A program made the translations under genes and the position numbers. A stretch of DNA of 14,243 nt from JACZWL01 sp046756445 (GTDB lineage Bacteria; Pseudomonadota; Gammaproteobacteria; Steroidobacterales; Woeseiaceae), in NCBI GenBank assembly GCA_046756445.1, contig JBHHWI010000077.1:1-14243 (forward strand), read 5' to 3'. Below, in pieces: positions 1-7,969 of this stretch. The notes beneath the pieces were generated by a model, which saw only the letters and a list, made by a program, of their open reading frames with translations, did not search any database and was not told the origin of the DNA. The stretch's first letter is position 1. The number at the start of each line of letters is the position of its first letter.

Positions 1-1311
1 CAGGGCAGGCTCGCGCAGGAACCGGACAATGATTTCCAGCAGCTGACGCTCTCGGGAAGCTATCGCGCCGCGACACTGGATTCCATTATCGCGTTCTCGG
101 TAGCGATGGGTCGAGGGGAACAGGACGACCTGCTGCTGCCTTATACGATCAACCCCGACATCGCTGCCGTTCCCCTGCCACGATCAACGCTGGATGCCCA
201 GGTCGATACGACGAACCTCGCCTTGACCATTGTGTCGAGACCTTTTCCGAAGGCCCGCGCCAAGCTCGCGATCCGGCATGATGAGCGCGACAACAAGACA
301 CCCCGGTCGCAGTGGACCCGCGTCATCGCCGATGCCTTTCCGACCGGCGATGACGAACTCAATGTTCCATACAGCTTCGAGCGCTCACGCCTGACTCTGA
401 GCGCCGATTACAGGCTATTCGACACCGTCCGCATCGCAGCCGGCTATGACCGGACAGAGACCGACAGGAATTTCCAGGAAGTGGCCGAACAGACCGAGGA
501 CAGCGGCTGGGGAAGCCTGCGATGGCGGCCGAGCGCCTTTGTCGAAGTCAGCGCCCGCGGCGGGGCATCGGAGCGGGGTGTCGATCGCTACGACGAAGCG
601 TTGGCGATAGCGCTCGGCCAGAACCCCCTGATGCGCAAATACAATCTCGCCTATCGTTATCGCGAGTTCGGCGAGCTGTCAGTTTCCGTTGCACACCCGG
701 TTCGGCCGGTGTCGATTACGCTCAATGCCCTATATGCCGACGATGACTATGCCCACTCGAGGCTCGGATTGACCGGGAGCGATGAGTTTTCCCTCGCCGC
801 CGATCTGAGTTGGTCCTTATCGGACCGTACATCGCTTTATCTCAGCGGCGGAATCGAGAACATCGATGCCGCGCAGTCGGGCAGCGAACTGTTTTCGACG
901 CCGGACTGGCGCGCCGTCAACACCGATGATTTTCACAATCTCGGTGCCGGGTTCCGCGTAGTGCAAATCGGCGAGAAGGTGGATCTGCAACTCGATTACA
1001 CCCGAGCCGAGGGCAATACGGAAATCGAGGTTGCGAGTGGTTCGGGCGGACAGAGCCTTTTCCCGGATCTCGAATCCACGCTCGACTCACTCCGGCTGAA
1101 GATTCTGTACCGCTTGTCCGACAAGCTCCAGGCGAACCTCTATCTGCGATACGAGAGCTTCTCAGCCGCGGACTGGGCACTACAGGGCGTCGCCCCGGGC
1201 ACCATACCGACGGTCCTGAGCATGGGCGCCCGACCCTACGACTACGACGTCTGGCTGGCCGGCATCGGTTTCCGCTATCTGCTCGGCGGTAATCCGGCCG
1301 GAGATCAGTAA
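1..1311 (+). CDS. MtrB/PioB-family outer-membrane beta-barrel, C-terminal part (5' truncated by window edge)
   Basis: The reading frame is open from base 1, so 436 C-terminal residues are visible. The first in-frame ATG (106) lies inside the barrel and is not the start. MtrB/PioB proteins are large barrels that sheath a periplasmic multiheme cytochrome and let it pass electrons across the outer membrane. Visible support: the family-like stretch PYTINP..LPRSTLDAQVDTTNL (about bases 142-216), alternating polar/hydrophobic strands throughout, and the C-terminal segment with DWALQGVAPGTIP, YDYDVWLAGIGFRY. Unusually for a barrel, an eight-residue polar tail (GGNPAGDQ) follows the last strand instead of a terminal aromatic residue. 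Its usual decaheme partner would be upstream, outside the window. The stop overlaps the convergent dodecaheme gene. Family assignment is from recognised motifs; the partner and electron direction are unknown. Confidence 0.88.
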   Translation, partial: QGRLAQEPDNDFQQLTLSGSYRAATLDSIIAFSVAMGRGEQDDLLLPYTINPDIAAVPLPRSTLDAQVDTTNLALTIVSRPFPKARAKLAIRHDERDNKTPRSQWTRVIADAFPTGDDELNVPYSFERSRLTLSADYRLFDTVRIAAGYDRTETDRNFQEVAEQTEDSGWGSLRWRPSAFVEVSARGGASERGVDRYDEALAIALGQNPLMRKYNLAYRYREFGELSVSVAHPVRPVSITLNALYADDDYAHSRLGLTGSDEFSLAADLSWSLSDRTSLYLSGGIENIDAAQSGSELFSTPDWRAVNTDDFHNLGAGFRVVQIGEKVDLQLDYTRAEGNTEIEVASGSGGQSLFPDLESTLDSLRLKILYRLSDKLQANLYLRYESFSAADWALQGVAPGTIPTVLSMGARPYDYDVWLAGIGFRYLLGGNPAGDQ

Positions 1312-3023
1312 TCCTTCGGGTCGTGATCCTTGCCGTGACAGGTCAGGTAGCATTGCCCGCGGCGCGCGCCGAGATCCTCGAACATCAATAATCCGCTGGA
1401 GCTCGGCGAGACGATATTGAGGTCGAAATTGATCAAATGCGTATTATTGACCGGGTTTCCCTGCGTGGCGCTCACGCCATGCGGGTCGTGACAGGTCGAA
1501 CACGGCGCGTCCTCCTTGCGAACATGTGTATCGTGCTCCTTGAAGCTGTCGTCGCCGAGAATGCTGTTGCGATCGTGACACTTGTAGCACAGCGCGTATT
1601 CGAATGTGCTTTCGGTCGTGTTGTCCAGGGTCGTGTAATTTCGCTCCAGGATGGGTGAGTAGATCGAGCCGTGCGGGCCGTCCGGTCCGGGCCCGCCGCT
1701 GGCTGTGCTGGTATCGCTGTTGTGACAGTCCGTGCAATAGATGATGCTGGTCTCGGAATACGGCCCGCCGGCCAGGCTCGGGACGTCCGGGTTTTTACCG
1801 ATACCTTCGACCGGGTGATACGACGGATTCGCGAGGTCGAACTCGAGCCGGGTATTGATTTGCGCGTGCTGGCGGGTGATCGGCACGAAACTCAGTACGT
1901 TGTTGTCCGCATGGCATTTGAAACAGATCTCGTAGAGAAAACTCGACTCCGGCACGGCGACGCCCGCAGCCGATACGCCGGAAACCCCGAGTTGCGTGCC
2001 GCCGACCGCGGGTGCTGCGGCCGTGTTGCTGTTTACTCTGTGCGGGTTGTGGCAATCGACGCACTCGACATGATTGGGCATGAAGATCGTCGGGTCCTCG
2101 GTGGCGTCGTGAACGCGCGTATAGTCCTGAACCGGATGCGTGAATGATTTCAGCACGTCGAACTCGATATCGGTCGAGGCGACGTTGCCGTTGTGGCATG
2201 CGAGGCAGTTGTCCTCTTCTGCGATGTAATTCAGCAGTCGCAGGGGCTCGCCGGCCGTGTGCGGCGTGTGGCAGTTCCTGCAGGCGCTCTCGGCAACGGT
2301 CGTGAACTCGGTGAACGGCCAGGGATCGGGGCCGATTCCCGACCATGTCGCCGCCGACGTGGCATGAGAGCTGAACGCCCAGTCCGTGCGCGTGTGACAG
2401 GTCACGCACAGCTCCGAAAAGTTGTTCGGCCGAACCAGAAATTTCCCCAGCGTGTCATCGTGGGGATCGTGGCACGCGGTGCATTGCAGCTCTCCGTTCC
2501 GGTCCAGCCTGACCGTGTTGGTCAGGATCGACGGCGAGGCCAGTTCGCCATTTTGAATCGCCAGCGACTCGTCATAGACGAACGAGACCGGGTGATCGTC
2601 CGACAGGTCCGTTCCCAGCCTGGTCTCACCGGCCGGCAGGAAACGAATGCCGCCGGCGAACGGGATCTCTGTCGGACGCGAGACCAGCTCGCCCAAGGCA
2701 ACCGTGCCGTCATGGCAACTCAGGCAGAGTTTCGAGGCGCCGGTCGGCTGCCCGACAACAGCCTTGAGGCTCGTGCTCTGGTACTGCGTGTACGTGGCCG
2801 TCGAATCGTCCCTGTTCCACAGCAGCCCGGTCGTCGTCCGGGCGCGGTGCGGGGTATGACAGTAGACGCATATCTCCTGTTCGGTCGTGGATTTGATCGG
2901 CCCGGGCCCCGTTACCGACAGATTGTGTCTGGATGTCGAGATGTCCGCGGAGGCCGGCACGCCGGTCAGCAACACGGCCAAGATCCAAAAGAAACGGCAT
3001 CCGTGCGTGTGTAATGTCTTCAT
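1305..3023 (-). CDS. Dodecaheme c-type cytochrome (doubled-CXXCH type), three tetraheme-like modules
   Basis: A 572-residue secreted cytochrome with a Sec signal peptide (cleavage near residue 27, ASA-D) and no lipobox, so periplasmic or extracellular. It has eleven CXXCH motifs at residues 52, 100, 181, 206, 248, 273, 321, 367, 430, 479 and 508, plus a final CX3CH (CYLTCH, 558-563). Several are followed by PH (CHTPH, CHDPH, CHNPH), supplying candidate distal His ligands. The motifs group as 4+4+4, and the first group (32-210) matches the separate tetraheme protein at 10389-11141 in order and flanking words (LLW, LCLxCHDGTV, HPxSxVYDE). The start has a strong Shine-Dalgarno (GGGAGG, 7 nt before ATG) and overlaps the upstream NHL stop by 4 nt (ATGA), implying translational coupling. 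It is last in the operon. The likely role is an outer-surface or periplasmic electron carrier; the exact place is not shown. Confidence 0.93.
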   Translation of the reverse strand: MKTLHTHGCRFFWILAVLLTGVPASADISTSRHNLSVTGPGPIKSTTEQEICVYCHTPHRARTTTGLLWNRDDSTATYTQYQSTSLKAVVGQPTGASKLCLSCHDGTVALGELVSRPTEIPFAGGIRFLPAGETRLGTDLSDDHPVSFVYDESLAIQNGELASPSILTNTVRLDRNGELQCTACHDPHDDTLGKFLVRPNNFSELCVTCHTRTDWAFSSHATSAATWSGIGPDPWPFTEFTTVAESACRNCHTPHTAGEPLRLLNYIAEEDNCLACHNGNVASTDIEFDVLKSFTHPVQDYTRVHDATEDPTIFMPNHVECVDCHNPHRVNSNTAAAPAVGGTQLGVSGVSAAGVAVPESSFLYEICFKCHADNNVLSFVPITRQHAQINTRLEFDLANPSYHPVEGIGKNPDVPSLAGGPYSETSIIYCTDCHNSDTSTASGGPGPDGPHGSIYSPILERNYTTLDNTTESTFEYALCYKCHDRNSILGDDSFKEHDTHVRKEDAPCSTCHDPHGVSATQGNPVNNTHLINFDLNIVSPSSSGLLMFEDLGARRGQCYLTCHGKDHDPKDY

Positions 3024-4063
3024 TGCGCTGCCTCCCTGCGGTACTGAAAGATCTGGATACGCGAGTTGTAACTGTCCGAAACATAGATACGGTCATCGCC
3101 GTCGATGAAGATATCGTTCGGCAGCCAGAATTCCCCGGCGGCGTGACCCGAGGTGCCGAACGCCAGCAGCAAATCCCCTGTCCGGTTGAAGATCTGCACG
3201 TTATCGAACAGCGCATCGACGACGTAGATGTTCTGATCGCTGTCCAGCGCCACCCCCTTCGGCCTGGAGAATGTTCCCGGGCCATCACCCGCCTCGCCGA
3301 AGAAATCCACGAAGTCCAGGTCGGGATTCAATATCTGGATTCTGAAATTCAGCGAATCGGTCACGTAAGCGCCGCCGTCCGGCGCCAGAACGATGTTGGT
3401 CGGATAGTGAAGCGCATCCGGCTGGTCGCCGTCGTAACCCACTCGCGATGTGATTTCGAGATTCTGCGTATCGAATACGACGATTTCCGATGCGAGTGTG
3501 TCGACAACCAGCAATTCCTCGGGCTCCCGGCGAAGAGCGAGCCCTGTCGGTCTTTTCAGCTCACCCTTGCCGATCGACCTCAGGTACTTTTTGCCGAATG
3601 AATCGAAAACGTGAACCAGATTCGCCGATGAGTCCGATACGTAAACACGACCCTTGCCGTCCGCCGCTATTCCCACCGGATACTCGAACCCCTCGACGGG
3701 CTTCTCGGGAAACGAAGCGTATCGGGAACCGCTGGTATCAAAGAGGTGAATTATCCCGAGTTGCGTGTCGCAGACGTACAGCCGCCCGCCCGGATCGACG
3801 TGTATTCCCTGCGGCCTCGAAATCCGGTCGGGCTCCTCACCCTTTATGAACGACCAGGCCTTGCCGAACCATCCCCGGCCGATTTTCGCGTCCGCCGGCG
3901 TCGTTACCGAGTACAGGTAGCTGATCCTCGCCGCCTGGGGCGCCGGCGGCCATTGCGGCAACACCCGGTGCTGGCTCTCCGTGTCGCCGCCGGTATTGCT
4001 GGCGCAGCCGGCCAATATCAGCGTTAACGCGAGGTATCGGATTATGGTTGATCTTCGCTCCAT
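3020..4063 (-). CDS. NHL-repeat beta-propeller lipoprotein (second of two)
   Basis: A 347-residue protein with a lipoprotein signal peptide (LILAGC, Cys20 lipidated), so membrane-anchored in the cell envelope. After about 65 residues comes a run of NHL repeats (PQGIHVDPGGRLYVCDT, YPVGIAADGKGRVYVSDS, RPTGLAL, YPTNIVLAPDGGAYVTDS, RPKGVALDSDQNIYVVDA, LPNDIFIDGDDRIYVSDS), which gives six blades and so one closed six-bladed propeller. NHL propellers bind proteins or other ligands; no catalytic residues are evident. It sits 4 nt downstream of the barrel gene stop and overlaps the dodecaheme start by 4 nt, so it probably belongs to the same complex, perhaps as a scaffold or assembly factor (inference). 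The ATG at 4063 follows AGGTGA at suitable spacing. Similar propellers recur in porin-cytochrome and nanowire-type clusters of metal-reducing bacteria (from memory). Confidence 0.9.
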   Translation of the reverse strand: MERRSTIIRYLALTLILAGCASNTGGDTESQHRVLPQWPPAPQAARISYLYSVTTPADAKIGRGWFGKAWSFIKGEEPDRISRPQGIHVDPGGRLYVCDTQLGIIHLFDTSGSRYASFPEKPVEGFEYPVGIAADGKGRVYVSDSSANLVHVFDSFGKKYLRSIGKGELKRPTGLALRREPEELLVVDTLASEIVVFDTQNLEITSRVGYDGDQPDALHYPTNIVLAPDGGAYVTDSLNFRIQILNPDLDFVDFFGEAGDGPGTFSRPKGVALDSDQNIYVVDALFDNVQIFNRTGDLLLAFGTSGHAAGEFWLPNDIFIDGDDRIYVSDSYNSRIQIFQYRREAAQ

Positions 4064-4067
4064 GCGC

Positions 4068-6068
4068 TCACCTGAACACGCGTGAAATGCGCAAGGTCAA
4101 GAGTCGCCGGGCCCTGTCCTGAATGGTCAGTTGATCCGATTCGTCGAGATCCTCATACCGCACGAAGCCTGACCAGGAGCCGTAGCGTACCGACCACATG
4201 GATATCAAACCGTCGCTTTTTGTCTTTTGCGACTCACCGTCGATGTCTCTCGAGAATGCGTTGATCTCGAAACGACCCCATCGCCCCATGTCCCAGCGCA
4301 GATTTCCGGCCAGCCCCACCGTCCGCCTGTCAGAACCCACGTCCTCGAAGTCCGTCTCGGCATAGCTCGCTGAAACACCGAACGACATGGATCGTGTCAC
4401 ATGAACAGCAATTGACTGCTCGAGCCGTAGTCGTGTGAGCGGCGTCCTGACAGTGTTGCGATTTTCGTACTCCGCACTGGTCGTACTCCATCGCCATCGA
4501 AAGCTCGCACCGACTCTGTGAATTCGATCGTCCGACAGATCGGACGGCCGCGTGCCCGAAATCAGATTCTCGTCGATTCTTCCGAAATTGTAATACAGGC
4601 GAAGCATTCGCCAGAGATCAACATTCACACCGAATCGGGCCGACCAGCGATCCGCCTCGAACGGCGCTCGCGTTGCGAACGCGTAATCGACGAGCACCGT
4701 TTCGCCATCGGCTATGCCCCCGAAAATGCTCCGCTCAATAGTGACAGATTCGCCGAGGACGCTGAGAACGTAGTCAATCCCCTCGACATACGTAGTCGTA
4801 CTCGTGACGTCGGTCACCAGAACCGACGCCGGGTCGACATTCGATCGCGCCAGAAATTCGGGCGTGGTGCCGACGAGTGTATGCGTCTCGTTGAGCACCT
4901 GACTCGACTGCGCCTCGATGTTGTTATCCTCGATACGGTATGCGTATCCGTTGGTAATAGACAGCATACCTACCGGTATTTCACGGATGTAACGAAAGTC
5001 CAGATCCGCCTCGCCGATATCGATTTGCCCGTCGTTGAAATCGTCCCTGCTGGAATACATTTCCAGTCTTGTCGTCAGGTTGTCGTACAACTGGTGTTCG
5101 ACGGCGCCGGACAGGTACCTGGTGTCGGATTTGAAGCTCTCGTTTTGCCGGGAATCGAAGCGCGCCGTATAGTCCGTCCTCAGATTCGGGCGGTGCTCCA
5201 CCATCAACCTCTCCGACCATTGAAAGTTACTGCTGTCGGAAATCTCCGACTCGCTGTCCAGACTGAAGATCGTCGATGTAAGCCGGACACGGTCAGTGAA
5301 CGCATAGTTGCTGTTGGCGCTGGTCAGCAGCCGATCGACGTCAAAGACCTGAACGTCGATCTGGCGCAGTTGGTCCACGTACTCGGACAATATATTGAAT
5401 TGATGCTTATCCGAGGTATGTTTCGATTCCAGCCGTACGATGTCCGAATCGTCTCTGGTGGCAAAGAAATCCTCGAACTTCGTATTGTTCCTTTCCAGAG
5501 TCAGCGTCGTTGGAAACGATTTGCTGTTGATCAGCCAGACAGCCCGCGCAATGTCGGTTTCCGTGATGTTGTCCGGAGACAAGGTGCTGTTGAATTCGTT
5601 TCGACTCTGCCGGAGAAAGACCTTGAAAGAGTGCAGCTTTTTCCTGAGCACGTGAGCGTCGGCAAAGTAGCCGAAGAAGGTATCGTCGTCGTCCCGGCTG
5701 AAGTTGTCGCTGGCGATTAAATCCTGCTGTTTCCATTGCGGTTCCAGGCCGAAGGAAACCAGCAGCAGATCCGGATGATAGAGCCAGCCGCGGCTGCGCA
5801 ATTCGAGGCGTTGCCAGAACGTATCGGTCTGTTCCCTGCGCGGGTCGACATTCGGCCCGGACCGTTCTTCCTCCTTGTCCTGATATTCCAGGAATAATTC
5901 GACGACCGGCCGTTCGAACATGTACGCGAAGTCCGCGTACGCCGGAGGCGGCGCATACACCGCAAGTATTGAAATCGCCGCGAGCCAGCGGTGCAGCGCC
6001 AGTCGCGCGAGCGCCGCCGCGCCATGCCTGACCGTTGGGCAGAAGCCGCTAATCATCGCCGCGTCCAT
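4068..6068 (-). CDS. Large outer-membrane beta-barrel of a putative porin-cytochrome conduit
   Basis: A 666-residue protein with a signal peptide (hydrophobic core about residues 21-38, cleavage near AYA-D at 45/46) followed by long amphipathic beta-strand alternation rich in Asp, Arg, Ser and aromatic residues, ending in RLLTLRISRVFR. This is the pattern of a large outer-membrane barrel. It shows no MtrB/PioB signature and no heme motif. Around residues 400-465 a small non-strand-like insert (YVEGIDYVLSVLGESVTIER..GGIADGETVLVDY) looks like a short beta-sandwich or plug segment; its role is unknown. The start is uncertain: the ATG at 6068 has no clear Shine-Dalgarno, and the ATG at 6056 (residue 5) would overlap the pentaheme stop by 8 nt and still leave a good signal peptide. 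Position between cytochromes and NHL lipoproteins suggests it is the conduit's pore. I do not recognise a named family. Confidence 0.85.
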   Translation of the reverse strand: MDAAMISGFCPTVRHGAAALARLALHRWLAAISILAVYAPPPAYADFAYMFERPVVELFLEYQDKEEERSGPNVDPRREQTDTFWQRLELRSRGWLYHPDLLLVSFGLEPQWKQQDLIASDNFSRDDDDTFFGYFADAHVLRKKLHSFKVFLRQSRNEFNSTLSPDNITETDIARAVWLINSKSFPTTLTLERNNTKFEDFFATRDDSDIVRLESKHTSDKHQFNILSEYVDQLRQIDVQVFDVDRLLTSANSNYAFTDRVRLTSTIFSLDSESEISDSSNFQWSERLMVEHRPNLRTDYTARFDSRQNESFKSDTRYLSGAVEHQLYDNLTTRLEMYSSRDDFNDGQIDIGEADLDFRYIREIPVGMLSITNGYAYRIEDNNIEAQSSQVLNETHTLVGTTPEFLARSNVDPASVLVTDVTSTTTYVEGIDYVLSVLGESVTIERSIFGGIADGETVLVDYAFATRAPFEADRWSARFGVNVDLWRMLRLYYNFGRIDENLISGTRPSDLSDDRIHRVGASFRWRWSTTSAEYENRNTVRTPLTRLRLEQSIAVHVTRSMSFGVSASYAETDFEDVGSDRRTVGLAGNLRWDMGRWGRFEINAFSRDIDGESQKTKSDGLISMWSVRYGSWSGFVRYEDLDESDQLTIQDRARRLLTLRISRVFR

Positions 6069-6801
6069 ACAGAAGCGTCAGTTCGGGGACATCGAATCTG
6101 AACAGCCTGCCCTTCACTCCCACATGGGCATTGTGGCAGGCGAGGCAATCCTGCCCGGATGTTCCGCTGTGCACCGGCGGCAACGTCTCCGGATTGTGGC
6201 AGCCGGTGCAGAGCTCGCGGTTATCGGCGCCGAGCAGCATATACTGCCGCAGCGACTGGTGGGGATTGTGGCAATGTGTGCACGCCCCGATTGCCGCCGG
6301 AAGATGCTGCTTCAATCCGCGTTCGCGGGCGAATGCGGCTGAATGCTGCGCATGACAACTAATGCATAGTTGTTGCGTCGGCATGTTCAGCCTCGATGAC
6401 ACGGATCCCGACTGGCGTCGGGTTGGCGCCTGACTCGCATCGTCCCGGTTGCCGAGGAAACTCGTCGATTGGTCCAGGCTGTGGCACAGTCCGCACTCGC
6501 CCGCCGCGTATGGACCATGCTGCCAGTATGGTGAAACGAGCGCCTCACGGTGCTGTTGCTGACGTGCCATTTGCTCGGCGTTTGCGACTTGCGCAGACTC
6601 CGGCTGTTCAGGGCCGTCTCGCGACTGTTCCTCATGCAGCGGCGGCACTCCGGTGAATATGATGTTCTTGATCCGGTGGCGAGCCTCCGTGCTGCAACCG
6701 ACCACAACGGATGCCAGGGCAAGACCGAAAATCAGCATGACAAGCGATCGCCGGGGCGGCCGCCGTAACGTCTTTGTCCTGTTTTCGCTGTGCTGCGTCA
6801 T
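6049..6801 (-). CDS. Pentaheme c-type cytochrome lipoprotein
   Basis: A 250-residue protein with a basic N-region, a hydrophobic stretch (about 20-35) and the lipobox VVGC, so Cys36 is predicted to be lipidated. Five heme motifs follow: CGLCH 103, CISCH 146, CTHCH 174, CTGCH 198 and CLACH 219, with CHNPH and CHNAH words supplying candidate bis-His ligands. Between the lipid anchor and the hemes lies a conserved-looking motif, RIKNIIFTGVPPL (residues 43-55), then a Gln/Glu-rich linker of about 40 residues. From memory, cytochromes of this type with an FxGVPP motif occur beside NHL and barrel genes elsewhere. The ATG at 6801 has GAGG 7 nt upstream and lies 14 nt after the NHL stop; the 3' end overlaps the barrel gene. 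The likely role is a lipid-tethered periplasmic or outer-membrane electron carrier feeding the barrel (inference). Confidence 0.92.
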   Translation of the reverse strand: MTQHSENRTKTLRRPPRRSLVMLIFGLALASVVVGCSTEARHRIKNIIFTGVPPLHEEQSRDGPEQPESAQVANAEQMARQQQHREALVSPYWQHGPYAAGECGLCHSLDQSTSFLGNRDDASQAPTRRQSGSVSSRLNMPTQQLCISCHAQHSAAFARERGLKQHLPAAIGACTHCHNPHQSLRQYMLLGADNRELCTGCHNPETLPPVHSGTSGQDCLACHNAHVGVKGRLFRFDVPELTLLYGRGDD

Positions 6802-6815
6802 ATTGCGACCTCGGC

Positions 6816-7949
6816 CTAGTCCGTACCCGGCCGGGTTTCCGACTCACCAATCACTGCGCTGTTTTCTACATAGTCGCCATAGGCATATACGTTGATCTTG
6901 AACGGCCCCGCCTGATTCGTGACGTAAACGAGGTATTCCGCCCGGAAATTCGGATCGAGGTACTGCGCAAAATAGGCAAGATTGTCATAGTCGATGTGCA
7001 CGCCGGCGGGCAGCCACGTTCCGCCGCTGATCGAACCGAATTTCCCGAAGGGCATCAGGGCGTTGCCGGTCTCAACATCGAAGATCTGCACGATTTCGAA
7101 CGCGCTGTCGATGGCATAAAGACGCCCGTCCCGGTCCACGTCGATGCCCTTCGGCCGCGGCATCGCGCCAGGAAAGTCGCCGGGTTCGCCGATGGTCTTG
7201 ACGAACTGCCCGTCGGCATCGAACTTCTGTACGCGAAAATTCAGAAAGTCGGTCACATACAAATTACCGTCGCCGTCTATCGTCAGGTGAGTCGGAAACC
7301 GAAAGGTCCCCTCGAGTTCGCCCTGACCGCCGATCGAATCGATCTCTTCGCCGGAGCTGCGATCGAAAATCCTGATACTTTCCGTACCGACGTCTGCCGC
7401 GTATACCCGGTCGCCGAAAACGACGACGTCAGTCGGTTTGAACTCCGGACCCGCCTCGTAGAGGCGAAAGAAAGCATCCATCTGGTCGAACACCAGAATC
7501 CCGCCGCGATCCCGGTCGGCGATGTACTTGTATTCCGCAGCATCGACGAATATGCCGCCGGGGTTCGCCAGCGATCCGCCGGTACGATCATCCACGAGCT
7601 CCATTCGCTTCTTCTCGAGATCCACGATCACGATTCGGCGATAAGTCTTGTCAGACACGTAGAGCCGCCCGGCCGTATGATCCAGGTCCCAGGGTCTTGC
7701 AACGGACATGATCGGCTCGGATTCTCCGGTCACGAATTCCCTGAAGCGGTTTTTCACGAGGCCAATGTCTTCCTCGCTCGTAATCGCCGTCAGAAACTGA
7801 ATCCTCGGCTCATCGGGCAGGCCGGGATAGAAAACCGTATCCGCCTTTTCTATCACAGGTGCGGAGGAACACCCGGCGATCATTAACAGCATCACAACCG
7901 TGAGAACCGATTTACTGTGCTGGCAAATTGAAACTTTCTGCATCTTCAT
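6816..7949 (-). CDS. NHL-repeat beta-propeller lipoprotein (first of two)
   Basis: A 377-residue protein starting MKMQKVSICQ, with the lipobox MIAGC (Cys27 lipidated). I place the start at 7949 because the open frame further upstream (to 8147) is low-complexity Arg-rich sequence overlapping the previous gene. The ribosome site is not ideal: GAGAGGAA lies about 14 nt from the ATG. After about 80 residues come NHL-type blades (ANPGGIFVDAAEYKYIADR, KPTDVVVFGDRVYAADV, FPTHLTIDGDGNLYVTDF, RPKGIDVDRDGRLYAIDS, LPAGVHIDYDNLAYFAQY), forming one propeller. It then has a C-terminal extension of about 45 residues (FRAEYLVYVTNQAGPFKINVYAYGDY) that the second NHL protein lacks. The gene lies 20 nt after the 16-heme cytochrome and 14 nt before the pentaheme lipoprotein. 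A scaffold role in the same envelope complex is inferred. Confidence 0.9.
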   Translation of the reverse strand: MKMQKVSICQHSKSVLTVVMLLMIAGCSSAPVIEKADTVFYPGLPDEPRIQFLTAITSEEDIGLVKNRFREFVTGESEPIMSVARPWDLDHTAGRLYVSDKTYRRIVIVDLEKKRMELVDDRTGGSLANPGGIFVDAAEYKYIADRDRGGILVFDQMDAFFRLYEAGPEFKPTDVVVFGDRVYAADVGTESIRIFDRSSGEEIDSIGGQGELEGTFRFPTHLTIDGDGNLYVTDFLNFRVQKFDADGQFVKTIGEPGDFPGAMPRPKGIDVDRDGRLYAIDSAFEIVQIFDVETGNALMPFGKFGSISGGTWLPAGVHIDYDNLAYFAQYLDPNFRAEYLVYVTNQAGPFKINVYAYGDYVENSAVIGESETRPGTD

Positions 7950-7969
7950 GAGCGGGTATTCGTTCCTCT

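Noticed and set aside
106..1311. MtrB-type gene starting at ATG 106
   Set aside because: The frame is open to base 1 and the upstream residues continue the same barrel pattern, so this is an internal Met and the gene is cut by the window edge.
4518..5720. 400-codon + strand open frame
   Set aside because: It lies wholly antisense to the 666-residue barrel, lacks a ribosome site and shows no domain; its Arg/Val-rich content is typical of the complement of a GC-rich gene.
6774..7886. 370-codon + strand open frame
   Set aside because: It is antisense to the NHL lipoprotein gene, with no recognisable domain; the opposite strand encodes clear NHL blades.
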